Positions 16,004-24,500 of a DNA stretch of 35,935 nt are shown here, piece after piece. Numbering within the stretch: position 1 is the first letter of the stretch; the number at the start of each line of letters is the position of its first letter. The notes beneath the pieces were generated by a model, which searched no databases, was not told the origin of the DNA, and saw nothing but the letters and a program-made list of their open reading frames with translations. This stretch comes from Planctomycetota bacterium. Lineage in GTDB: Bacteria; Planctomycetota; Planctomycetia; Planctomycetales; Planctomycetaceae. The position numbers were made by a program, and so were the translations under genes. The stretch lies in the NCBI GenBank assembly GCA_003696385.1, contig RFHO01000043.1, forward strand, positions 1 to 35,935, read 5' to 3'.

Positions 16004-18580
16004 TCAGTGATTGAAGACGAACTCACGGCTCGTCAGGATGCCCCACAGAATGTCTTCCAGCACGACGCGTTCGTTCGGGTCTCCCGCGGGCGGAAGCGTC
16101 TTCAGCAGGCCGTCCCGTTCCGCCGGCGTGGGAAACCGGGCCAGGCACTCCAGGAAGATGCGGTCCAACAGCGCGGCGTCGGACAACCCCGCCCGCCGCA
16201 GACGCAACAGGGCGACCAGCCGGTTCCCCGGTTTGCGCAGTTTCTCGTTCAACGTGCTTCCGTTCGAAAGGTGCAATACCTGCACCATGGTCGGCTCGTT
16301 CGAACGCTCGCATTCACAGACGATTCGCCGCTGGTTGCGACCGAACGCCTGCAGGAAATAGTTTTCCACCGCGGCGTCGTACAGCTGGATCGCCCGCGTC
16401 CCCAGCGGATAGAAGTCGACCTTCTGTCGGTCACCGCCCGGGAACGCGACGAATTCGAATTTCGTCGGCACGCCGGTGATCTGCACGTACGCGTCGTGCA
16501 GGACTTCCGCGATCATTCGCCGCGGGTAATAGCGCGAGTAGAACCTCTTTTCGTCCTTGTTGCCCGGCAACGGCCGGGCCGTACGCTGGTACGCGTTGGA
16601 GCGCAGAATCTCACGCATCAGCGCCTTCAAGTCGAACCCGTTGTCGATCAGAAACCGCGCGGCGGCATCCAGCAGCTCGGGGTTGCTGGGCGGGTTCGAC
16701 ATGCGCATGTCGTCGACCGCTTCGACCAGCCCGACGCCGAAAAAATTCGCCCACACGCGATTCGTGATCGACCGCGCGAAGTACGGGTTGTCCGGCGAGG
16801 TCATCCAGCGCGCCAGATGAATCCGGCGATCGCGAGGATCGTCGAAGGGAATCGGCTCTCCGTCCAGCGGCGTCGGCGGCTGCGGTTTACCCGTCCGTGG
16901 CTGGATCAGCTCGCCCGATTCGACCACATAGACGGTCCGGCGACCGTCTCCGCTGCGAGGTTCACCGCCCCAGCCCTTCGCCTTCACCCGCGCGAACAGA
17001 TTCGCCATTGCGTAGTACTGGTCGTTCGTCCATTTCTCCAGCGGATGGTTGTGGCATCGCGCGCAGTTGATCGACAGCCCCAGAAATGCCTGACAGGCAT
17101 TCTCGGTCATGTCTTCGGGGGTCTGATAGAGGGCATAGAAGTTCGTGGCGCCATTGACCGTGCTCTCGCCGGTGGCCGTGAGAATCTCCCACACGATCCG
17201 GTCCCACGGCGTGTTCGCCGCGACATGCTTGCGGATCCACTGGTAGTAGGCCTTGATCGCCGCCGGTCGCAGCAGCGTGCCGTTCAGCATCAACACGTCG
17301 CACCACTTGTACGTCCAGTAGTCTACGAACTCGGGCTGCTCCAGCAGCCAGTCGATCAGCTTGTCCCGCTTGTCCGGCGCCGCGTCTGTCAGAAACCGCT
17401 CGACTTCCTCGGCCGTGGGCAGGCGGCCGATCGTGTCGAGGAACGCCCGGCGGATGAACACGGAGTCGGTACAGGCCGGTGACGCCGGCAGGTTCAGCCG
17501 CGCCAATTGCCGGTCGATCAACTCGTCGATGAAGTTCCGCGGTTTTCGCCGGTCCGTCTGTGCCTTTGCCGCCGGCGGCCCCGAGAACGGTACCGTGACG
17601 CGGGCGATCGCGATCCGGCTGTCGTACCAGGCCACGATCGCCCCTTCACCCGGGCCGACCAGCTGCACCCGGCCGGATTGGTCCACGCGGGCGACGGCTT
17701 CGTTGCTCGAGGACCACTTCACCCACCGCGTCACGTCGCGCACCGTCCCGTCGGTGTACCAGGCACGCACCAGAATCCGTTGTGTTTCACCTTTCTGATG
17801 CAGTGAACGTTCCGGCAGAACTTCCAGTCGCTCCACTTGCGGATCGTCCGGTCGCGGTGGAGCGGCGCCGGCGGCAATCCATTCGGCCAGGATTCGGTAT
17901 TCCAGCGAATCCGTCTCGAAACGCACCCCGCCCTTGTGTGGAACAGCGGCCGAAGGCTTCATCAGAAACAGACTGGCCGCCGGGTTTTCCAGGTTCACGC
18001 GACGCCCGCGGTCTTGTTTGACGATGTTGAAGTGATCCATCACCGGGGCGTAGCCGCGCAGCGACAGCCGGAAGCCGCCCTTGCCTGCCAGCGCACCGTG
18101 ACACGCACCCGAGTTGCATCCCATCTTGGAAAGCACCGGCAGTACATCGTTCCGAAAACTCCAGCGGTGCGGCATATCGAAACCGTGTACCGCCACCGGT
18201 ACCGTCTGCGTTTCGCCTCCAAGCGTGACTTCCAACACGGTTTTTCCATCGCCCACCGGAAGCACGCGACCGTCTTCCACGCGGGCCACGTCGGGGTCGC
18301 GAACACGCAACGTGGCCTCGACCGTCACCTCCGCACCCGGTTCGGCGCCGTGCATCCGCTGCACAAGCACGTGCTGCCACGATTCGGGGCCGAACAACTG
18401 GATTTCCCGCGGCAACACGACCCACGCCGGTTTGCCCGACGCGGCCGGGGCGGCGCGCTCCGTCAGCAGCTCCGGCAGGACCACTGCCGCAACAATGACA
18501 ACCGTGCCCCAGCATCGGGCAAACCCTTTGGCCGCGACGTGAGACTTCGACAAACCGAAGCCGACAATCCGCTTCGTCAT
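16004..18580 (-). CDS. DUF1549/DUF1553 protein with N-terminal haem-like motif and Big2-like domain
   Basis: 858 residues with an N-terminal hydrophobic export segment (about 22-40). A first cysteine motif, MGCNSGACHG (153-162), has four rather than two residues between the cysteines before the His. It is followed by GFRLSLRGY, a pairing I recall as typical of planctomycete proteins. A Big2-like immunoglobulin fold (about 250-335, with WYTDGTVRDVT and GEGAIVAWY) comes next. DUF1549 (about 350-560) holds a classical CARCH (506-510) followed by NHPLEKWTNDQYY. DUF1553 (about 595-845) has ITNRVWANFFGVGLV. The ATG at 18580 is preferred because AGGAG lies ten bases upstream; the open frame continues another 55 codons without similarity. 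It is fourth in the minus-strand cluster. A secreted haem protein is likely; its function is unknown. Confidence 0.92.
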   Translation of the reverse strand: MTKRIVGFGLSKSHVAAKGFARCWGTVVIVAAVVLPELLTERAAPAASGKPAWVVLPREIQLFGPESWQHVLVQRMHGAEPGAEVTVEATLRVRDPDVARVEDGRVLPVGDGKTVLEVTLGGETQTVPVAVHGFDMPHRWSFRNDVLPVLSKMGCNSGACHGALAGKGGFRLSLRGYAPVMDHFNIVKQDRGRRVNLENPAASLFLMKPSAAVPHKGGVRFETDSLEYRILAEWIAAGAAPPRPDDPQVERLEVLPERSLHQKGETQRILVRAWYTDGTVRDVTRWVKWSSSNEAVARVDQSGRVQLVGPGEGAIVAWYDSRIAIARVTVPFSGPPAAKAQTDRRKPRNFIDELIDRQLARLNLPASPACTDSVFIRRAFLDTIGRLPTAEEVERFLTDAAPDKRDKLIDWLLEQPEFVDYWTYKWCDVLMLNGTLLRPAAIKAYYQWIRKHVAANTPWDRIVWEILTATGESTVNGATNFYALYQTPEDMTENACQAFLGLSINCARCHNHPLEKWTNDQYYAMANLFARVKAKGWGGEPRSGDGRRTVYVVESGELIQPRTGKPQPPTPLDGEPIPFDDPRDRRIHLARWMTSPDNPYFARSITNRVWANFFGVGLVEAVDDMRMSNPPSNPELLDAAARFLIDNGFDLKALMREILRSNAYQRTARPLPGNKDEKRFYSRYYPRRMIAEVLHDAYVQITGVPTKFEFVAFPGGDRQKVDFYPLGTRAIQLYDAAVENYFLQAFGRNQRRIVCECERSNEPTMVQVLHLSNGSTLNEKLRKPGNRLVALLRLRRAGLSDAALLDRIFLECLARFPTPAERDGLLKTLPPAGDPNERVVLEDILWGILTSREFVFNH

Positions 18581-18888
18581 CGACGTCGTGCTCCTCTCGT
18601 CAATGGTCTCCGCACGGATCCCGGGGAACATCCCGCCAACCGCCCTCTCCTGCGGCGCTCGGACGGTCGCACGCCGCGGAACCGGCCTCGCGCTTCGCGG
18701 ACACTGCAGGGCCAACGCTGGTTCGCGATTCGTGCCGCGATCCACTCAGGCCGAAACACCTGACCCCATCAAGCGCCATGCGACCTGTCACCGAACACCA
18801 GCCGGTGTCCGGCCCGAAGCCGTTCCCGATCGGCAGTCGGCAGCCGGCCGACACACTCGACCGCCCCGATCGCGGCCCCCGGGCGCGT
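18581..18888. other. 308-base gap inside the DUF1549/DUF1501 cluster
   Basis: I see no gene, clear promoter or terminator here. The ribosome site of the downstream gene (AGGAG near 18590-18594, minus strand) is the only firm signal. The gap is long for an operon, so the Big2/DUF1549 gene may have its own promoter. Confidence 0.4.
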
Positions 18889-20262
18889 TCAGAACAATTC
18901 GTGGATTTCCCGGTGGCCGAAATCGACCAGCGGGAACGGCCGGCCGGCCGGACCGGGCAGCGTCGTTTCCAGATCGAATCCCAGGCTGTGGAAGATTGTC
19001 GCCGCGATGTCGGCGGGCTCGACCGGTCGATCCGCCGGAACCCCGCCGATCGGATCGCTGGCTCCAATCACGCGGCCGCCCTGAACGCCACCACCGGCGA
19101 AATACACCGTGAAGCACTGGGGCCAATGGTCCCGTCCTCCCGCGGGGTTGATCCGCGGCGTGCGACCGAATTCCGCCAGATTGCAGACCAGCGTGGACTC
19201 CAGCAGCCCACGCTGATCCAGGTCTTCGATCAAGGCGCTGTAGGCCTGATCGTACATCGGGCACACGATGTTCTTCATCCCGGCGATCGAGGTGAACGGC
19301 TTCGAACCGTGGATGTCCCAAGTCACTTCGTTGAAGACCGTCAGGAACGTGTTGATCGTGACGAACCGGACTCCGTTCTCGATCAACCGCCGAGCCAGCA
19401 GGCAACATTGGCCGAACCGCGTCATGCCGTATCGCTGGCGGACCTTCAAAGGCTCCTTCGACAGATCGAATGCTTCCCGGGCCTGTTTGCTGGTCATCAA
19501 CCGAAAGGCCGTGTGGAAGTTCTGATCCAGCAGCGCGGCGTTCTCCGTGGCCTCGAAGACGTCCACCGCCTGATCGACCAGCTCGCGGATCCGCCGCCGC
19601 CTTTGCAGCCGCACGGTACCGATTTCCGGCGGCGGCAAAAGATCCGGAACCTTGAAGTTCGGCTTGGACGGATCGGCATTCAGCACGAACGGGTCGTATG
19701 CCTTGCCCAGAAAACCGCCGGCCTGTCCATTGGGCAGGTTGCCACCACCTCGCCCCATCAGCTCAGGCAGTACGACGAACGGCGGCAGGTCCGTCTTGCG
19801 CCCCCGCAAGTAGGCCACCACGGATCCGATGTGCGGCGTGTTTACGCCACCGGTGAACAGCCGCCCCGTCTGCATCATCTGCCAGCCGGCGTCGTGCACG
19901 GCAGCCCCGTGATGATGGACGGAGCGAACGAGCGAGAATCTGTCGGCGACCTTGGCATGCAGCGGCAGGATCTCGGAAATCTGGATCTCCGGCGACGCCG
20001 TCGCAATCGGACGGAACGGCCCGCGGATCTCTGCGGGCGCCTCCGGCTTCATGTCGAACAGGTCGATATGGCTGGGGGCGCCGAGGTTGAAGATCATGAT
20101 CCCGTTGCGGTCCGGGGCGTCTTGCCGCAGTGCTCCGGCGGCTTTGGCGGCGAAGAACTGCGGAAGCGACAGCAGTGAGCCCAAGGCTCCGATCCGCATG
20201 AAATCCCGACGCGTCGTCCCGTCGCAGGTGGTGACCGTCCCGCGTGCCGTCAGGGTGAGCAT
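18889..20262 (-). CDS. DUF1501 protein with twin-arginine signal
   Basis: 457 residues. The N-terminus has a twin-arginine export motif, TTRRDFMRIG (about 16-25), then a hydrophobic stretch ending near AAKAAGA, so the protein is probably folded before export. The body carries DUF1501 landmarks: MIFNLGAPSHIDLFDMKP near 55-73, VRSVHHHGAAVHDAG, CCLLARRLIENGVRFVTI, and AEFGRTPRINPAGGRDHWP. DUF1501 belongs to the alkaline phosphatase/sulfatase fold group, but no enzyme activity is established, and I cannot assign the metal ligands by eye. The ATG at 20262 has GGGAG eight bases upstream. It is the third gene of the cluster, 244 bases after the other DUF1501 gene. The two differ enough in sequence to be separate subfamilies rather than a recent duplication. 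Confidence 0.92.
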   Translation of the reverse strand: MLTLTARGTVTTCDGTTRRDFMRIGALGSLLSLPQFFAAKAAGALRQDAPDRNGIMIFNLGAPSHIDLFDMKPEAPAEIRGPFRPIATASPEIQISEILPLHAKVADRFSLVRSVHHHGAAVHDAGWQMMQTGRLFTGGVNTPHIGSVVAYLRGRKTDLPPFVVLPELMGRGGGNLPNGQAGGFLGKAYDPFVLNADPSKPNFKVPDLLPPPEIGTVRLQRRRRIRELVDQAVDVFEATENAALLDQNFHTAFRLMTSKQAREAFDLSKEPLKVRQRYGMTRFGQCCLLARRLIENGVRFVTINTFLTVFNEVTWDIHGSKPFTSIAGMKNIVCPMYDQAYSALIEDLDQRGLLESTLVCNLAEFGRTPRINPAGGRDHWPQCFTVYFAGGGVQGGRVIGASDPIGGVPADRPVEPADIAATIFHSLGFDLETTLPGPAGRPFPLVDFGHREIHELF

Positions 20263-20506
20263 GCTCGGACTCCCACTCCAGTTGATCGGCCTTGCGTTTG
20301 CCGGCGGGCTGCTGTTTCCCGCCGACCCGCAATGTGCGCCCGCTCTGAGCGACCGCCGGTAGTTTACCCCTTCACGGCTGCGACCGCCAAGCGGCCGATC
20401 GATTGCCGAAGCGCATGAAAAAGGCCCGCCGCGGTGGCCCGGTCATTCCGGATCACCACCGTGTCGGGCACTGCTCCACTTTCTTCGAGAGATTCAGCAC
20501 ACTGCG

Positions 20507-21823
20507 TCAGCTCGATGCAGTGGCCGTCGATCCGCTTCCGAGCAACTCCGCAATCGGCTCACCGCCATCGACGATCTTCATGGGACGGCCCAACGGACTC
20601 AGGTTTTCGATCCGCGGATCCACGCCCATCGCATGACAAATCGTGCAGAACAGGTCTGCCGGCGTCACCGGCCGGTCCTCGACGGACGTGCCGTTGGGGC
20701 TGGTGCGTCCCACGACCAGGCCGCCCCGCAGGCCACCACCGGCGATCCAGGCACTGAACGCCCGCGGATAATGGTCCCGACCGCTGCGTGGATTGACCCG
20801 CGGTGTCCGGCCGAACTCGCCCATCCAGACGACCACCGTCTTCTCGAGCAATCCGCGCTGCTTCAGATCCTTCAACAGCGTGGCTGCGGCCGGATCGACC
20901 TGCTGCGCCAACGTTGCAGTACGCTCGAAATTGTTGTCGTGCGTATCCCAGCCGCCGCTGATCACTTCGATGTACGGAACACCCGCCTCCACCAGACGGC
21001 GGGCCAGCAGGCATCCGCGGCCGAATGTCGAGTCTCCGTAGGCGTCGCGCAGACCCTGAGGTTCGTCATCGAGCTGGAAAACACGCATTTTCGGGCTGAG
21101 CATCAGCCGTGACGCCCGGTCGTACAACTGGCGGTGGTTCTCGACAAGCGGACGCCCGCCTCGGGCGGCGAATTCCTGTTCCAGTTGCTGCAACAGTCCC
21201 AGACGCCGGCGTGCCCGATCGGGCGTCGTCGGTACCGCAGTGTTGTCCGGCAGTCGACCGGGCGAAGCGACGCGAAACGGTTCGTACGCCACGCCCAGAA
21301 ACCCTGCTCCGACGGTCAGACGCGACGTCCCGATCGACACCGCCGGCGGCAAATCCGCCTCCAGATCCGCCACTTCTTTCGCCAGAGCGCAGCCGAGCGC
21401 CGGGTGCTTCACACTGCCGGAGGGCAAATATCCGGTGTGCAACTGGTACGTCGCTCGCGGGTGGCTGCCCTCGCGATTGGTCATCGAGCGAATCAGGGCG
21501 ACATCACCCAGAACGGAGGCCATGTTGTCCCAGCCTTCCGCGATCCGCACTCCCGGAACCGCCGTGCTGATGGCTTTGGTTCCACCGCCATTGGGTGAAT
21601 CGGGCTTCGGGTCGAACGTCTCGAACTGGCTGGGGCCACCGGCCATCCACAACAGGACGAACGACTTGCCCTGTTTCTTCAATTGCTGACCAAAAGCGGA
21701 CAGTACGTCATGCCACGTCACCAGTCCCGCAGCGGCTGCGGCCCCCGCGGAACGCACCAGACATTCGCGCCGCGTCACGCCGTGGCGGCCCACCTTCAAG
21801 GTTTCGAATCGATCGATTGACAT
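20507..21823 (-). CDS. DUF1501 protein with twin-arginine signal (second copy)
   Basis: 438 residues. The twin-arginine motif is VTRRECLVRSAGAAAAAGLV (about 16-35). DUF1501 features include SFVLLWMAGGPSQFETFDPKP, SMTNREGSHPRATYQLHTGY, GCLLARRLVEAGVPYIEVISGGWDTH, and GEFGRTPRVNPRSGRDHYP followed by AWIAGGGLRGGLVVGRT. This is the form commonly encoded next to a DUF1549/DUF1553 gene in Planctomycetes, as here: the DUF1549 gene ends 136 bases upstream. The ATG at 21823 has an AAGGGGAA ribosome site and places the Tat motif at the usual distance; the frame continues 30 codons further without support. It is likely exported as a folded protein and probably works with its cytochrome-like neighbour, which is inferred from recurring gene pairing. 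Confidence 0.93.
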   Translation of the reverse strand: MSIDRFETLKVGRHGVTRRECLVRSAGAAAAAGLVTWHDVLSAFGQQLKKQGKSFVLLWMAGGPSQFETFDPKPDSPNGGGTKAISTAVPGVRIAEGWDNMASVLGDVALIRSMTNREGSHPRATYQLHTGYLPSGSVKHPALGCALAKEVADLEADLPPAVSIGTSRLTVGAGFLGVAYEPFRVASPGRLPDNTAVPTTPDRARRRLGLLQQLEQEFAARGGRPLVENHRQLYDRASRLMLSPKMRVFQLDDEPQGLRDAYGDSTFGRGCLLARRLVEAGVPYIEVISGGWDTHDNNFERTATLAQQVDPAAATLLKDLKQRGLLEKTVVVWMGEFGRTPRVNPRSGRDHYPRAFSAWIAGGGLRGGLVVGRTSPNGTSVEDRPVTPADLFCTICHAMGVDPRIENLSPLGRPMKIVDGGEPIAELLGSGSTATASS

Positions 21824-21959
21824 CGCCGTTTCCCCTTCCGTTTCGCATGGTTGCTGTCGGATTCCGTCCGATGGGCAACCGCGGTCCCGTTTCCGGATCG
21901 CCTGACCCCACACGATGCCTCGCGCGGCGGCCCGGCGGTACGTCCCGTCCGGTCCCCGA

Positions 21960-23825
21960 TCAACGCTTGCTGATGAACTCGGTGGAGTTGATCAACGCCC
22001 ACAGCACGTCTTCGAAGGCCTCCAGCCGGTTCTCCGACTGACGGACGTACGCGGTGATGATCTCCAACTCGCGGTCCGTCGGCTCGCGGTTCAGTACCAG
22101 CAGGTACAGATCACGGATCACGTCCGTACGCGTTCGTGCTTCGCGCACCATCTGCGGGAGCCGCACGCGGGCGAAGGCGCGAATCGCGCCGTTGACCAAC
22201 GGGGAATTCATCATGAACAGCGCCTGCGGGATGGTTCCCATGACGTCTTCCGGCGGTGTCGACGGATCGATGCCGAACAGCAGAGAGAAGCCGTCACGCG
22301 GCGATCGGGGACGCCCCGGTCGAGCCCCCGGCCGACGTCGCGGAAATCCACCGCTGGGCAGGCCGAACACGTTGACCAGAGCCGAATAGATCTGATCGGC
22401 CCGCAGACGTGCAGGAGTCACCGCGGCCATCCCCACCGAAGCGCTCGGGTCCGGTGACCGGGCCTGACGCTGATAGGCCCGCGTGGCCGTGATCGTGCGA
22501 ATCAGCCACTGGATGTCGTAGCCGCTGCGTGTGAACTCCTGCGCGAGGATCTCCAAAGCCTGCGGATGCTGGGGAGTCCGCTCCGGCCCGATGTCGTCGA
22601 TCGGCACGTAGAACCCCTGCCCGGTGAAGGCTGCCCACATGCGATTGACGAAAGCTTTGGCGAACCACTCGTTTCGTGGTGAGGTAATGGCCTTCGCGAC
22701 GGCTCGCCGGCGCGTCAGATCGTCCGTTCCGGTTCGCAGCCGGACGCTGGTGTCCAGGAAGAACACCGGCGTCATCAACGTTCCCTCCTGCTCGGGGTGT
22801 TGCAGATCGGGCATGTAATGCTCCAGCGCGCCGCGCCCCGGCTGGTTGTTCTGAGGCCGAGGCAGCGTCTTCAACTCCTGCAGGCTCAGTTGGCCGTCGC
22901 CGTCCTTGTCGCCGAGCTGCAGTACGCGATCGAACAGCCGCCCCAGCGGAGTCCGCTCGACCTCTTGCTTGGAAAGTTTCCCGTCGCGGTTGCGATCGAG
23001 GAAAATCAGCACCCGTTCGGGGTTCTGGGCGAACGGAAACCGGCGACGCTGCATATTGAACGAGGCCACGACGAAATTGCCTGGGTTGTCCGGATCGCGG
23101 CGCAGCGTGATCCGCGGGAAAAACGCCGCCAGTTGATGAAATTGCCGCCGCGTCCACGAATCCGTGGGGTGGTCGTGACAGTTCGCACACTGGATCTGGA
23201 TTCCCAGGAACACTCGGGCCACCTCGGCCGCCACTTCGGCCGGCTCCGCCTGCTGCGCGAAGATCAACATCGTCGCGCCGTCTTCGCGCACTTCGCCGGT
23301 GGCGGTGATCAACTCTGTGGCAATCTCATCCCACGGCCGGTTCTCCCGCAGCTTGCGGGCCATCCAGTCCACAAAGGCATCGCGCGCCGCAGGGGCACGC
23401 TCATTGGTGGCGTGGCTCAACAGCACGTCACGCCAGTAGCGGGCCCAGTTCAGGGCGTAGTCTTCGGTGCCGAGCAGTTCTTCGACCACCCGCGACCGTT
23501 TGTCTTCGGACGGATCCACCAGGAACAACAGAAGTTCCTGTGGACTCGGCGGTCGTCCCGCGATGTCGAACGTCACCCGACGCAAATAGTCTTCATCCGG
23601 ACACAACGGTGCCGGCTTCAGGCCTGCAGCCTTCAATTCCCCTTCGATTGCCGCGTCCACCTGTGCCGCAACTTCCTGCGGCGCAGCGGCCTTCACGTAC
23701 GGCGCGAAAGCCGCCAAGGCCGCCATCGCCGCAACGCCCCAGAACATCCAGCCAGCGGGGCGCGGCCTCGCCTGTGGCCTTCGCCGGTATACGCCCGCTG
23801 CTTCGCTCGACAGTCGTGTGATCAT
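21960..23825 (-). CDS. DUF1549/DUF1553 protein with haem motif and EF-hand pair
   Basis: 621 residues. The basic N-terminus and hydrophobic segment (about 26-47, ending VKAAA) form an export signal. DUF1549 (about 50-240) contains DYLRRVTFDIAGRPP and the haem motif CANCH (213-217) followed by DHPTDSWTRRQFHQ. Between the two domains are two canonical EF-hand loops, DRNRDGKLSKQE (277-288) and DKDGDGQLSLQE (306-317), so calcium may bind here. DUF1553 follows (about 345-615), with FVNRMWAAFTGQGF and a C-terminal EDVLWALINSTEFISKR. The ATG at 23825 has AGGGAG eight bases upstream. It is the first gene of the minus-strand cluster and faces a 675-base divergent region, so the cluster promoter is expected there. 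Confidence 0.93.
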   Translation of the reverse strand: MITRLSSEAAGVYRRRPQARPRPAGWMFWGVAAMAALAAFAPYVKAAAPQEVAAQVDAAIEGELKAAGLKPAPLCPDEDYLRRVTFDIAGRPPSPQELLLFLVDPSEDKRSRVVEELLGTEDYALNWARYWRDVLLSHATNERAPAARDAFVDWMARKLRENRPWDEIATELITATGEVREDGATMLIFAQQAEPAEVAAEVARVFLGIQIQCANCHDHPTDSWTRRQFHQLAAFFPRITLRRDPDNPGNFVVASFNMQRRRFPFAQNPERVLIFLDRNRDGKLSKQEVERTPLGRLFDRVLQLGDKDGDGQLSLQELKTLPRPQNNQPGRGALEHYMPDLQHPEQEGTLMTPVFFLDTSVRLRTGTDDLTRRRAVAKAITSPRNEWFAKAFVNRMWAAFTGQGFYVPIDDIGPERTPQHPQALEILAQEFTRSGYDIQWLIRTITATRAYQRQARSPDPSASVGMAAVTPARLRADQIYSALVNVFGLPSGGFPRRRPGARPGRPRSPRDGFSLLFGIDPSTPPEDVMGTIPQALFMMNSPLVNGAIRAFARVRLPQMVREARTRTDVIRDLYLLVLNREPTDRELEIITAYVRQSENRLEAFEDVLWALINSTEFISKR

Positions 23826-23970
23826 CGGTTCGGCTCCCTGATCGTCGTTGCGCGATTGCCGCCGAGGGCCTCAATCCCTGCCCTGCAATGTCTTCTGTCG
23901 GCCCCCCCCGGCCGTGCGCATCGCCCGGACTCCGCCCCCCACGGTCGATGGACTCACCTCGACAGAATAA

Positions 23971-24004
23971 ACCACGGGAGCCGCCCGTGGTGTCAGCTTT
24001 TTTT
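23971..24004 (+). terminator. Terminator-like hairpin with T run, orphan position
   Basis: ACCACGGG (23971-23978) and CCCGTGGT (23984-23991) form an eight-pair stem with loop AGCCG. Seven T residues follow at 23998-24004, after a six-base gap. Read on the plus strand this resembles an intrinsic terminator, yet no plus-strand gene lies upstream within the divergent region. It could end a small RNA or a leader, or be a folded element of the minus-strand 5' region. Confidence 0.4.
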
Positions 24005-24139
24005 GAACCATTTCCGGTTGTCTGGGGCATTGCGAGTCGCCCACACCGCCTGCGCACGTTGTGCGAATGCGACGGCGCATGCGCAGCCGACGTGCTTCCC
24101 TGCTGGCCGATGCCCGCTGGGTGACGAAGTGCCGGCCGC

Positions 24140-24159
24140 TGTGTATACGTGCGCACACA
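24140..24159. promoter_or_regulatory. Imperfect dyad TGTGT-N10-ACACA
   Basis: TGTGT (24140-24144) and ACACA (24155-24159) are inverted with ten bases between, including the near-symmetric centre ATACGTGCGC. It sits two bases before the 17-base dyad, which makes a tandem operator plausible. Five-base arms can arise by chance. Confidence 0.3.
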
Positions 24160-24161
24160 TA

Positions 24162-24178
24162 TTGGACGGGCCGTCCAA
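24162..24178. promoter_or_regulatory. 17-base perfect dyad, operator candidate
   Basis: TTGGACGG (24162-24169) and CCGTCCAA (24171-24178) are exact inverted repeats around a single G at 24170. An odd-length dyad of this size between divergent genes is typical of sites bound by a dimeric repressor. The likely target would be the exporter gene 320 bases to the right, the DUF cluster to the left, or both. No regulator gene is adjacent. Confidence 0.45.
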
Positions 24179-24500
24179 GAGTCGCGATCCCGAAACAGTC
24201 CATCGACTTGCACCGCCGTAACCGGCAACATACTACCCTCCACGGCCGCTCCGCCATCCGCCGCCGTGCGGCACGGCTCGACACCCGACGGCACAGGCGA
24301 GCCGTGTTTCCGGCCCGGCCATGCCGCACCGCCTTTGGGCCTTGGGCCCCGATCGTCGCCCACACCACCGACAGGCGGCGGATGCGGCCATACGGTCCTC
24401 ACGGTTCCCGATAGAAAGCCGGCGGGCTGCGCTCGGCGCACGACGCCACACGCGTCGTGAAACGGCCCGCGGTACCGCCGCGATCGAGAGAAAACGCCGC

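Larger units (their letters stand above)
23826..24500. promoter_or_regulatory. 675-base divergent control region between the DUF cluster and the exporter gene
   Basis: No credible gene lies in this gap, which separates the first gene of the minus-strand cluster from the plus-strand exporter. It contains a terminator-like hairpin with a T run (23971-24004), a short hairpin CGCAC/GTGCG (24053-24065), the palindrome GCGCATGCGC (24075-24084), and two adjacent dyads (24140-24159 and 24162-24178). The density of symmetric sites is higher than in the other gaps of the window and suggests protein binding or a small transcript. Confidence 0.5.
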
